DNA of 64,000 nucleotides, taken from contig QEYB01000766.1 of assembly GCA_017562135.1 (NCBI GenBank), positions 124,001 through 188,000 on the forward strand, written 5' to 3'. Origin of the DNA: Dipylidium caninum. Its lineage: Eukaryota > Platyhelminthes > Cestoda > Cyclophyllidea > Dipylidiidae. This document shows positions 24,701-35,700 of this stretch, in pieces. The first letter of the stretch is position 1, and each line of letters starts with the position of its first letter. The notes beneath the pieces were generated by a model, which was given only the letters and a program-made list of their open reading frames with translations, was not told the origin of the DNA and ran no database searches. Position numbers and translations under genes: made by a program.

Positions 24701-24978
24701 TTTAGCTAGCTTGAGGGCCATCAGTATCGAAAAAAACCTTCCGGAGAATCTTTTCCAGAGAGATTTAGCTCTTGATTACCTTCCTGCTTTGAAAAGTATT
24801 GAAAAAGCAGAGCTACATCGGAAAAAATCAAGCACAAGGAGACGGTAAGCACAATTCGTCAAGTATTATCGGTTACGCTGAGTTATTATACAATATGTTG
24901 TAATTTAGATTCTTTCACTACTTTGATCACATTGGATTGCGTTTGCCGGAGGAAGTTCGCAAATTTTTGTCCCAATAG
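21768..24978 (+). CDS. ATAD5: ATAD5 / Elg1 homolog, RFC-like AAA+ PCNA unloader
   Basis: ATAD5 forms an alternative clamp-loader complex with RFC2-5 that removes PCNA from chromatin. Firm exons from 22278 on: 22278-22427, 22463-22665, 22727-22859, 22930-23055, 23126-23337, 23404-23637, 23712-23912, 24188-24600, 24671-24844 and 24909-24978, all phase-compatible. Seen: MWTERYSPTCLSEMV, Walker A FGPSGCGKTS, GFKVFELNPSSCRSGKQ, a PIP-box QESKLTSYF, Walker B SLILFDEVDVLFD, TASD sensor region and the C-terminus RFFHYFDHIGLRLPEE, close to human ATAD5. The PIP-box and the C-terminus point to ATAD5 rather than RFC1. Two introns are 39 and 35 nt. The part before 22278 (acceptor at 21768, SDFDWTRPTRN, Arg-rich linker ending at 22238) is less certain. 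The N-terminus may be the exon at 17546. Confidence 0.93.
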
Positions 24979-25038
24979 TGTTGCGGATGAGTTTCATCAA
25001 CATGTGGTCTATATATGTATATGCGTGTGCATATGTAA

Positions 25039-25044
25039 AATAAA
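25039..25044 (+). terminator. polyadenylation signal for ATAD5
   Basis: AATAAA, 61 bases after the ATAD5 stop codon and on the same strand. Confidence 0.65.
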
Positions 25045-25204
25045 TGCAGAAATTTCTTTTTTTCTCTTGAATTCTTTTTTCTGAAGGCGACAATTAATTA
25101 GATCTATCATGGGGACGGGGTGAGTCCGATGTTTTGTTTCAAACAAATACTTGGTTGAATTTGGCATGCACAAATCTTCAACTTGTTTGTATGCAATGTA
25201 GAAA

Positions 25205-25642
25205 TTACTGGCTGATCTCACGTGGGTCGAAGTACCTCGAGCAGTTTATTTTTCCCACAATTCGTCTCCATCGCCTCTTAGATGTGATAGTGAAGTGGTT
25301 AGGCATTTTTGCTGACCCTAACTGGTGCTTCTCTGTATGGATGTATGTCTGTGAGCAACCATCAAATTGGTTCAAGTCTATTAGCTCACTGATTGGGTAC
25401 GAATTCATTTTGTTTTTTGGTGAGACGTGAGATCTCTGCAGTGCAGTTGAAAGGATATGACGGCAGTTGACCTCTGTCCCAAATGGCAAGCCCCTTTCAA
25501 CCCAATGCTCTTCCACTAATAAGGCTATGGTGCGCGACCAGGAATAGTCTGGAAGATAATGAGTTTCCAGCACTTTCATTGCTTTTTCCGTACACTTTGA
25601 ATTGTCACGCAGTTGTTGTTCTTTACTGTCTGATATTTCTAG
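25205..25642 (-). CDS. unassigned coding segment
   Basis: Open minus-strand frame with coding-like composition: SDSKEQQLRDNSKC, then METHYLPDYSWSR-like text (KVLETHYLPDYSWSR), LLVEEHWVERGLPFG, and a basic end with SKRRWRRIVGK before the stop at 25205. A second coding-looking stretch just upstream (about 25650-25720, with PVHIGREKAPEVANP) lies in another frame; either a short intron or a one-base error near 25640 would join them. I do not recognise the family. It sits tail to tail with ATAD5. Confidence 0.4.
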   Translation of the reverse strand, partial: LEISDSKEQQLRDNSKCTEKAMKVLETHYLPDYSWSRTIALLVEEHWVERGLPFGTEVNCRHILSTALQRSHVSPKNKMNSYPISELIDLNQFDGCSQTYIHTEKHQLGSAKMPNHFTITSKRRWRRIVGKINCSRYFDPREISQ

Positions 25643-25756
25643 TCATTTTCCGGATTTGCCACTTCGGGCGCCTTTTCTCGTCCGATGTGGACCGGTTTTG
25701 TGCTGTCATTCAAAATTGCCCCGAATATGATTTGGTACTATAAAATGGTTGAGTAG

Positions 25757-25980
25757 TGGAGTTGCAGCTTCGTGTGTACGTGGATAGACACGAGAATACA
25801 AAGTGCAGAGGAAAGTTCTGTCGGTCGAACCGTAGACTACTCGCACATAAGCTTACGTCAACAGTGGAGGTAATTTGCCGGGGGAGACGCACGGGACCTC
25901 TGCGTAAACAGGCAGCTAGCCAATTAAAACAGTCCTATCAAAATTGGCTGAATGCTTATTATACGTCACGTGAAGAATAG
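25757..25980 (+). CDS. unassigned terminal exon candidate
   Basis: Plus-strand frame after an acceptor-like GAGTAG, reading VELQLRVYVDRHENT and ending WLNAYYTSREE and stop. It is basic with sensible composition and no simple repeats. No upstream exon could be found, and it lies head to head with the minus-strand segment, so one of the two may be a shadow. Not recognised. Confidence 0.3.
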
Positions 25981-26808
25981 ATTTATTAATTTTTGTGATA
26001 TCTCTGTACGTGAAGACACCAGCCTCTACGGTAACTTCTTCACTTGAGTTATTTTCACGGATCAGACGCAATGCTGATCCGTTACACTAGGCCTTTCACT
26101 ATCCTATCCTTACCAAGTCTTCTCGTTGCCTGGGTGGATAGCCGAGGTGACACGAGGAACGTTCTCATCGTGTCCATTGTGGTCTGAGACATGGACAACC
26201 CGGAGGAGGATGGTTAATAGTTTCGAATGCACACGAAATTGTTCTGGAGCGCTAATTTTGACAACTTCATCTTTTAACATTTACACAATGCTATTGTTAC
26301 AGGACTCTAAAGTTTGGTCACCTTCGCTCTTCACACGCACTCAAAGATGCATTTTACAAAAAAACATCAAACCGAACTGCAAAAATAGGCTAAATCCGAT
26401 GATCGTCAGCGAGTGATTGCACTCCCTAACATCTGGCGTGTGACAGAATGATGGAGGCACTTAACCTGAGCTGGGAAACAGCCATTCTATAGAAATCAGA
26501 AAGGTATATTGTAGGAACAACTAAAATTCACTTGCAAGACTCAACTAAATATGCGGGAATGAGTCTGTCGCGTTCAGTGACTATTAGCTTCAAGCCCTTA
26601 GAAACGAGTGGCAGTGTCAGGCTTATCACCAGTTTTTGTATTCCAAACTAAGTATACTTGCCACATGACAGTAACAAACGTGTTACCCTTGAGAAATTGA
26701 GAAATTAAAAAGACCACTTAATGAATTGATGGTTAGTTTTTTCAAGGAATCTCAAATTCGGCAAACTCACTGGCGGGGGTTTTTCAGGATGTCGCAATGA
26801 ACAGCAAT
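25981..26808. other. intergenic
   Basis: Mixed sequence with short open frames on both strands and no supported gene. A brief coding-looking run at about 26100-26190 (plus, VAWVDSRGDTRNVLI) ends in a stop and has no partner. Confidence 0.4.
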
Positions 26809-27011
26809 TCAATTGTGACGCGGCTGAATACTCCATGTGGTTCGTGTGGGCAATTCCAGACCGACCGCCAAATCTGTCCGTACAGAGTGACGTTCGAGGA
26901 ATAACAAACTGATCAACGCCTCCTCAGGATCTTCTGCATACATCACGGGAGTGGTGCCAACAACGGGGTCCCACGGCTCGTAGGTCAGCCATTTTACTAG
27001 ATGCTTTAACA
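26809..27011 (-). CDS. unassigned terminal exon candidate
   Basis: Minus-strand frame directly after an acceptor-like ATTTTAG: LKHLVKWLTYEPWDP, later MYAEDPEEALISLLFLE, ending SIQPRHN and a stop. Amino-acid use is typical of a globular protein. No upstream exon was found before the AChE gene, whose own 3' end lies at about 29.5 kb on the same strand. Family unknown. Confidence 0.4.
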
Positions 27012-27871
27012 CTAAAATTTTCTATTTAATAAGTAATCACTGCGATAAAAGTAGGGACGTGGGAGGGGAGTGGAAAGGGGAGGATCTGGTGTTTTAACAC
27101 CTTCAAGTCTTTTACCTAAGAAGACCCATGTGGCTGTATTATAACGTCAAAAAAGTGGTTCGCAGTCACGTGAGCACATCCTCTAATTAATATTAATCTT
27201 CACACACGACAGGTATTTATATAAATGCAAATCTTTATCTCAAACAGCACACGATCTCGAAAAATTCTTTCTGTCTTTATCCTGTTTCCTCATCCATTTT
27301 TTATACCCGAGGATTATATTAAGCACTAGGGTTTGGGCTCCGGGACCTTGAGAGTGGAGTCGGGGTTAGGAGTAGGAATACACATTTTTGTGAGGTCACG
27401 AGAAGGAGAGTCGATTAACACCATAGGACAATTATAGCGACTAATTTTAAGAAACCGTCGGAGCCAAATGGAATGGCAAGGTCAGTGAGGGAAAGGTGAG
27501 GGAGAGAGAAGTCTAAATGAAGTCGTTGGTTGGCCCGTCCGACCACCTTTTCTGTTTTTCATGCCTCATCAATGGAAGAGCGTCCAGAGAAGTGACAGCA
27601 CGGTGAAGTACGGTAGCATCAAGCGTGTACTTCCATCGGGGTACACTGGAAAAGGTGAAGCAATGCAACCGTTGGTTAGAATTTCCAGTAAGTCAATGAA
27701 CGGATATGAAGTTTAGAATAATAAGTTGTTGCCTTATAATTTGTCTAAAGGATGGTTGATAGGTAGCTGTTAAATGGTTAGCGAGCTGATTTTGTCCCAC
27801 ATTCCCCTTATTGAGCCACTGCTTCTCTGAGGAGAGGTTTTAACTTATCAAATCCAAACAACCTCGATTGT

Positions 27872-27896
27872 GGGGGGGGGGAGGGGAGGAGAGGGG
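27872..27896 (+). repeat. G-rich tract, possible quadruplex
   Basis: A run of ten G followed by short G blocks separated by single A. Enough G runs for a quadruplex on the plus strand. Confidence 0.6.
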
Positions 27897-28681
27897 CAAG
27901 ATTTCATAGAAGCACGGAGAGTCGTCAATCCGGTGGCTTGGTAGTCAACGCGTCCCTTCAGGGAGGTGCCAATCTTAGAAGTCTACCCGAATATTTCGCA
28001 TTTTGTTACGTTGTCTTATGTCAATAGATCGGTTTTGCATTACTTTTGGAATGAAGAAGTGTCTGACGAAAATATACTGCAAGGTTAACATCAGTGGACC
28101 CATGCTGTGCGGAAAAGTGGTGTTGTTGGTAAACAATCTATTTTATGGGAAGGAAACAAGGCATCTGCAATCTAACCCACACATATTGGGGAGGACTCTG
28201 CGTGGACCCCAACCTAAAACGATCCCTTGCGTTGCCCTCCATCAGGGCATGGCGACTCTATAGCAAAAAATTACTTCTCCTGACGCTTCCATCACGTCTG
28301 CCTGGAGAGGTGACGGGCCGACCACACTCGGTAACGTTGGAAACTGCGGCGTGAATAAAATCTGTACTGTGTAAGAGTTAGGACTAACCACTTCGTGATG
28401 TCCTAAACAATTTCCCGCCATTCAACTTTACGTAGGACAAATTACTCGACTATATAGACCAATTTAAGTATCACGGCCTTGCCTCGGTGCAATGCCACTT
28501 AGGCCTCCTTTTCCTTCATTAGGAAGGAGTCTTTGTTTAGGACTTCCAAGCTAATACAGGGTGAGTTTTAAACCCTAGCTTGGGAGAGCGTCACAGTCAC
28601 TTGATTTTGCCTTGACTGACAGTCTACGTGAAATTTGTTCTTTTGCGACAAAATTGTTGTTCACTTCCTCTCTCGTTCTCA

Positions 28682-28694
28682 CTCTCTCTCTCTC
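28682..28694. repeat. CT dinucleotide repeat
   Basis: Short run of alternating C and T (six units). Confidence 0.8.
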
Positions 28695-29462
28695 TTCGAG
28701 AGCATTTTGCATTGGATTCTTATACGTAGGTAAAGTAATTACCGAAGACGTAGTTGGGTGAAGCTTCACGTATTATCAGGCAAGATTTTCAAATATCCTC
28801 TCCTCGTCGGATAAGATGTTAAAACTCAGTGCTCATCTTTCGCATGACACTGACAGGCCCTCGGCAAAATAAACTCCTCGATGGCCAATTTGAATTGCAA
28901 CTCGTGTCACGTTCCGAACCCTTCTTTCGGCTCTTAATCCGAAAGCCTATTTCCGGGCGGGGGCAGCCTACTAGGACGACAGGGAGGCCTTGGGATGTTA
29001 CATTGTACACAAAGCTAAAACCCCGCATTTAAACGTTGAAAGTCAGGGATGTGGGGATGTAACAGAAGGGAGATGTGGGCAAAATTTTCATAAATACGCT
29101 TTATTTTTTGGCGCAAAAATTTTCCCCTTTACCATCGAAGATATAATGCGACCTGACTTGTTGGTCTCAGAGTAGAAGAAGCACTGTTGAAAATTAACAG
29201 TAATTTTGGTCACTGGCCTCAGTTAAAGTAGGCCATAGCGACTAATATTCTGGCCGTGTTGAAACATTACATTTTCCCAAGACTTCCCGCTGTTCGCTTT
29301 CACTCCCGCGTTGCATATCCCCTTTCAACCTATCCTAAGGACTAAAAGTCATCAATGCCGAAGTTAGAGTGTAGCGCACCGGCAGCGGTTCAACCTGCAA
29401 CCTTTCAGAATATTTAATGATGCAAAAATTCAATCATGAGCATTTCATTCCTAAGATGGATA

Positions 29463-29468
29463 TTTATT
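29463..29468 (-). terminator. polyadenylation signal for AChE
   Basis: AATAAA on the minus strand, about 255 bases after the proposed AChE stop at 29722. Supports ending the gene near here. Confidence 0.5.
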
Positions 29469-29721
29469 TGTGTCTAGACACCATTCACTTTCGTAATGGA
29501 GAACACTTGGAGGTTCCGTTCCCATCTGGTGCTTTGATTTGCTTGGCTCCCCACCTACCAGGCTTCCGGTGAGGCAGCAGTGCCAATTTACCGGCGACAG
29601 GCACGCAAGTGTCGAGTGTGTGCAACCCGTGCGATGTGGTAAAGTGGCTGATAGACTCAGTAGCGAGCACTCGGGCAAGAAAGTGTGCGTGGAAGAAGTT
29701 GTGACGACGCCCGAAGGCCAC

Positions 29722-32700
29722 TCAAATCGCCCTCAGTGCCGTTTCCACCTGCGAGGCTGTCTCCAGTAACTCTGTGACGATTTGGTCAAGTAGGCAAGTT
29801 GCGCTAAGTGGACTGGTGTCACGCGTCCCTTCGTGGCGAGGTGGTGTTGATGTCTTTACTCTTTTACTGCAAAGTTTGCAGTTAGTCGGTTTATAAATCT
29901 AAATGCTACATTTGGGGATTGCAATCACATCTCATGCTTCTTTTCGTCCAGGACTATCCATTAAAACACTAGTGGTGAAGACGGTGTTCCGAAAGCCTTC
30001 GCCACTGAAGGCGTACCACTTGACACGAGTAAGAGGAAGAGGATTTTTTAGATGAAAAACAAGACTCCTTTTAAATGCTTCCAACTGTCGATATGAAGTG
30101 GTGGACTTACCACCGTCAACGAAGTCACGGAGACGTCGCACGGAGTGAAGATTAACCTCCATGTAGGAGCAGGTCTCAATGTGCTCGTGGGCATAATAAC
30201 TTTGGTAGCCACTGCGACGCAAGTGAGTTCGCACGAGGCTGGGGAAGACGTCGTTCCAGAAGGTGCAGCCCTTGTCGCACAACGCTTCCTTCACCTTCGT
30301 CGTATTCAAGCTAATCTCCAAGTAGTGTTGATTCCGTGTGTTGAAGTAGGGCCACCGGTCGGGTCCGTTGATGTCTTTCATATCATTCGCAGCATTGCTG
30401 GTTCCAAAAATGTAGAAACAATTTTGTCAGGTATAAGCATTAAACATCTGCACATTCTGTTATACGAAACGGCGTTACTCCTCCCCTTTCGACTAGCCTT
30501 GAACTTAACAGAATATTACTTGACTGGATGGAAGCAACTGATGCTTCAAAACGGCCCTCCTCAAAGCAGGTGGATTGTTGCATTTGATGGTAGACTAGGT
30601 GGAAAATCGAGAGATGCAACGAAAGTGTGGTCGAAGAATAATCGGACGTCAACGGTCAGCAGACATTATTTATGACTCTCCGACTAGTTGGCGCGTTGCA
30701 TGGCCTCCCTTATCACCGTGTGTAAATAAAGACGCTCCTTTTACGCCCCGGACTCGGCGCGACAGCGGAGCACCTGTCACCAACCAGCCGTCGGTTCGCA
30801 GTTGCCACCGCCATTGGATTCACCTTGTTCATAGAATGCAGAAGCAGCGTAGGCGCATTACATCCACTAAGCGCGATAGTTTGTCGGTAAAACCGACAGT
30901 TTTTTATCCGCCCCCGACAGAAGTGTTGGCCTGGCGGATTAAAAAGTTAATTCAGGCATGAGGGCAATTGGATGAGGTGAGTGACCGTCGTAACTTCTCG
31001 CTGAGTTGGAAGAAAACGTCCGAGGTGTAAAATGAAAGTCACTAGAGTCAGGATTCCACTCAACTTGACTGATATCGTCGATCTCTTCAACCTGACAGTC
31101 AAGATGCGGTTACACTTCGGTTTCTTTCATTTAATCGGCATACCAAGCAGGAATGATAAAGGGAATATTTTAGCCTATTCATGCCACTCATCAAAACCTG
31201 AATCCATTCAAGTATTTTCCACTTTAGTGTCGCGTCCCGCTGTAAACTAGGCAAGGAACCCATTGACAATTCGTCTCTAAAAGCATGGTTTAAAGCCTCA
31301 TTATAAGGTAGGGAATGGGAAATAATGAAAATAACGTAAGTGAAAATAAAAACGGGATATTAGGCGACATTCTGAGAAGTAGACTCTTCGAGGACACTGC
31401 CTCAGCCGATTGTAGTGACTTCGCAGCTAAAACCATCGTCCGAGCAGAAATAAGTTGCCGTCAGGGGAGTTGAGTGTGAGTGAGGCTGAGGAAACAGATT
31501 CACGCTTATGCCGATAGGAAATTCCATTTATGCATCTTACGAATGTCATCGGGAAGCATCAATGTTATTTTAAAATAGTTTACTAAACTGTCTAACGTCA
31601 AGTTGACACCTGCTCATCATCGGCTACTTTTCGAGAAATAATGTTGACACACTCGAGTCGTTGAGAGAAGGCTGAAAATTTGATTGACACGCCATCCACA
31701 CTATTGATTAGCACAATTTCTAATCTGACGTTGTCAGCACAACAAAGGCCAAAGCTGAGGTCTAAATTTGCTTGCACACGGGTTCTTAACATCCGGTCTT
31801 AACATTCTGTACACTGGGTGTTTTTCCACTCACCCAGTTCTGGCAAAGTTTGCCCAGTATCTCATAATTCGTCTGCTGAGAGCAGCCTCCTCATCCGTGA
31901 AATTGTAGTACTGTGAAGTGAATGTCTCCGAGAATGGCATACCGAAAACGTATTCAATTTCATAGCCGTGCATCGTCCCGACCCAGGGGGGGAACTGGCT
32001 GTTGTTGGTTTTATGTGAGAATTGGTAAAACTGCACCTTCGACCCTCCAATATTAGACAGCAGTCGGGCAAAGAGGCGAGTAGAACAAACGAAGTCCAAA
32101 TCGCCACTCAGAGTGTCCAAGCGGTTGAGGAATTCCACGTTGGAGGTTAAGGCATTATACTCTATGCCAGTGTTGTAGGAGGCCACGTTGGGAATGCCCG
32201 GACTGTTCAGACCATACTGAATAGTCACAATGGCCGGGAAGGGGTCGACCAAGTAGCCAATGCTCATGAATCGAGTTTGAATTAACTGGAGATAGTCAAT
32301 TTTGGGATTTCTTAGCTCCTCCAGCGACGGCAGAGTGACAGTACCGTTTTCGTGAAGAAAATTTATCCCCTTTATTCCAAGGCCATAGAAAAGCCAGTAC
32401 ATCCCCTCATTAGCCACATTTCCTAAAAGAGCCTCAGGCGCCTCCTGTGAGGTGATGGAGGCGAGGAGAGCACCCGGACAGTCGGGCAGGAAGTCACCAT
32501 CCAGAACAGGCCGCATGTGGACGTCAAAGTACTGCGAGGCGTCGGGGAGGAAGGCTACCGGCCACTGTGGCGTCAAGGACATGACCGCCAGGCGATTGGC
32601 GCGTCGTCTTGTTGAGGCCACAGTGAGTTCACTGAGCAGATTGAAAAAATTGTCGGCGGGAAGTTGTCGAAGACAATCAACCTCGTTCGCCAAATTGTGG

Positions 32701-35700
32701 TGTTTGTCTGAACAACCGCTAGCTTTGATGAACTGAAGGAGAGATTAAAGGGGGGCAAATGAGAGAAGTAGTATTGTGCCACAGACAAAATATTTAGCTC
32801 AACTTTGACAGCCATCTGAGATTCTTCCACTATAATCAAAGCAAGTCGTCAAATGCCGCTTTCATTAAGCCGTAGTCAACATTATCACTGCAGACAGGGC
32901 ACCAGAAGAATCGCAGTCGTTATTTCCTGCGTCTCGTAACATACTCCCTAACCTATCCATACTCCGCGAGTAAGAGCAAACAAAAAAGTGGCTCCAGGTG
33001 GGCCTTGGGGGTGGAAAGCCGTCGACGCAAACACGCCGACAGTCCGTTATATGAAAAGTGTGTGTAGATTGTCGACTTTTTCAAAGAAACACATTGGTTA
33101 AGTTATCAGTTAAGTCGCACATTATAATCATAATCAAATCAATTTGGTGGCAACTCTCACTGTGTAGGATGGATGAAACGAAATACATGGAATGACCTTC
33201 GTCCGCGCATCTGATGGCACGGAGGACTCCAAACTGTGATTTACCTTTATTAGCCCATTGTAGCCTGATAGTTGGGTGTGGACCAACTATTGTCGTCATA
33301 TTGTTACCTATTGTTTCCATACAATAGTGCACGGACGTCTGTCTGCCGCGGGCTTCTTTCTTCTCTCAATTATATGCCTTCCCATAACTGACACTCAGCT
33401 ATTCATTTTGCCTGCCTTTTTAGACAAATATTCACAAATGTAGTGACGAGTGACTTGAGAGGAACGGCGTTAATGGCGTTTCGGCTCTCACAGTCACACT
33501 GGCGCATCCATCGGTCCCCGCCCGAGACTTGGGCAGGCGACGCTGCATGGATTTCTTTCGCGCCGAAGTCCATTAGTGCATTTCTAAATAGACTAAGTTA
33601 TTTGGCCTTAATTAAACTGGAAGCGTATATTTACTATGGCGGTTGAATAATCGCAGCTGCAGGCTGTCACGATTGCTCCATGGATAGTATTGCCAGGATT
33701 AAGGATGACAGAAAGGTGAATCAACTTGTGATTTCACCTTGAATGGACCTGCTGACTGCCACACCATCCATTTTCCTTCCTCGACTGTTAAACCTCAGAG
33801 TCTGGACGCAGTCACTAACTGCTTTTTCTCGGTGTCACATTGGAAGGGTTTCAGTAAACATCAGTTGAAAGAGGGAAGGTTTCACTGCGATGTCGGGGGC
33901 CATGTGAACTGATGCCTTGGTGAGGGTGATAATCTGAACCGATTAAAAAGACTACACGGATTGCCGAGGACCAACCTCTCTCGATAGGCGTTCAAGCCAT
34001 AAACGAACTATTCAATCCACTTCTTCTTCTATTAATTCACCAATTTTTACTTTTTGTTGGGGAGGAAGATACAGGCTAGAAACCAGTACCCTTTGCCACG
34101 GGCGGATTGACCAAGTGTTGCCTTCCCTCAAAAACGATGTTCCCTACACCAGCCGTATTATGGTCCTCGTCTAAGCGGTTTTGCCATTACACCAGACAGT
34201 CTGCAAGTAGTGAGCGAAATTCAAAAATAACTCCCAATGTTAGTAAAATTAAAGCCTGGGGAATCTTCTCTCCCACATGGCCGTTCCCACAAGAGTCCAA
34301 AGTGCGGATGCAAAAGAAATTGCGTCTATGAAAATTTGATGACGCCTTTTTTTTCTTGTCAGCAGGAAGTTTTGAAGATTTCGACTGAGATGCAATAGCC
34401 CACAGAGAAAATAGGGCACAGAAAGGGACGGGGTCTACGGTGCAATAGGATATTTGTTTAGTTGTGTAGGTAACGAAGTTGGCACTATTTTTAGCATGTT
34501 TTACGCCACTTTGGCTTAATGTTCTGCCAGTCATATTCTTGGCTTTCCAGTTTTACCTCATGTTAATGGGATAGAGGTGAGACCAGCAGTGTTGGAGGCT
34601 GAAGTAGCTGGGAATTCGTAATCAGCCTGAAGCGAATACTGATGCCCGCGGTGAGGCGTTATCCCTGCGCTCGACCAAGTAGTTTACCCGTTCATGATTC
34701 ACTTCCTCTGGATGGGCTAATGCAACCGAATTTCGGGTCTATGGCGACACAATCACGCCACAAGATACAAGCTAATATGTTAGGTTTGAGGATTTTCAAG
34801 TGCTGAAATGGACACTAGTAAAAGTCCGGGGGGATGATAGCATCTTCTCTCGGTCAGCCGCTGACTGGAGCCAAAGTGGAAGATGTGCATGCGCAGTTAG
34901 TTCTCATTTTCAAGCAGCTTACACGCATCAGATAGCATCGGGTTATCAGGGGGCGAGGCAAGTGAACTCCGCCCCAGCGTTGATTCACCACTCACATCGG
35001 CTTCCAACTCTACAAAGCTTGCCCAACATCCAGCCGTTTTATCAACACAACGTTGTGGAAGGGTGAAATAGCCCTGGTTGGTAAGCTGGGCCACTTTGTT
35101 CTAACCTAACCGCCGACAATACATCCGCGATTTGTCACAAATAATGTGCCTCTGTGGGTGCAGGATTGTTAGGGCAAATGCATATGTGGGTTAATTACAT
35201 GCATTGAAAGTTGCCGGTCGATTCAAATGCGAAAAATATTTGAAAGTCTAATGAAGGATCTCTTCCAGGGATGGAAAATGGCAGCGAATGTGTGGTATTT
35301 AATTGCATGTGTAATCTGTGTGTGGGGGAGTCGAGGAGCAGCTCCACTCGTCACAAGATTTCTCCGCCAAAGTCCCTTCATATTCCATCACACAGTGTCT
35401 AATCTCGCCCATTTAGGTGTGTTTGAAGTTGCCGATTAACAAAGCCATAGTGTGTGGCGGCAGAATGTCCGGTGCATTTCAATCCTATCGCCCGACCTCA
35501 CGAATGTTCTGCACCCTCCGGGGGCCGATGGGGCAATGACATGGCAAAACTACTTTCGGTGAGACTCCTCAAAGAGCCGGTAATCTCCTAGCGAAAGTCG
35601 GCATAATCTCGGTTGAACTCGACACACTGGGGAATAGCCGATATGTACACATTTTTAACGTTAAACGGTCCAATTCCGACAAAATACTACAGAAAATATA

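Larger units (their letters stand above)
27012..29462. other. intergenic, with simple-sequence tracts
   Basis: About 2.4 kb between the small exon above and the AChE 3' end. It contains a poly-purine G-rich tract (27872-27896) and a CT repeat (28682-28694). Open frames at 28.0-28.35 and 28.8-29.0 kb exist on both strands but show no coding signature I trust. Confidence 0.5.

Noticed and set aside
21768..24978. RFC1 instead of ATAD5
   Set aside because: No BRCT domain is visible, and the PIP-box between the Walker motifs and the FxHYxxxIxLxxP end are ATAD5 features.
30145..30675. 176-codon plus-strand open frame
   Set aside because: Its first half is the antisense of the AChE exon 30111-30397, which has clear family identity on the minus strand; the rest is intron.
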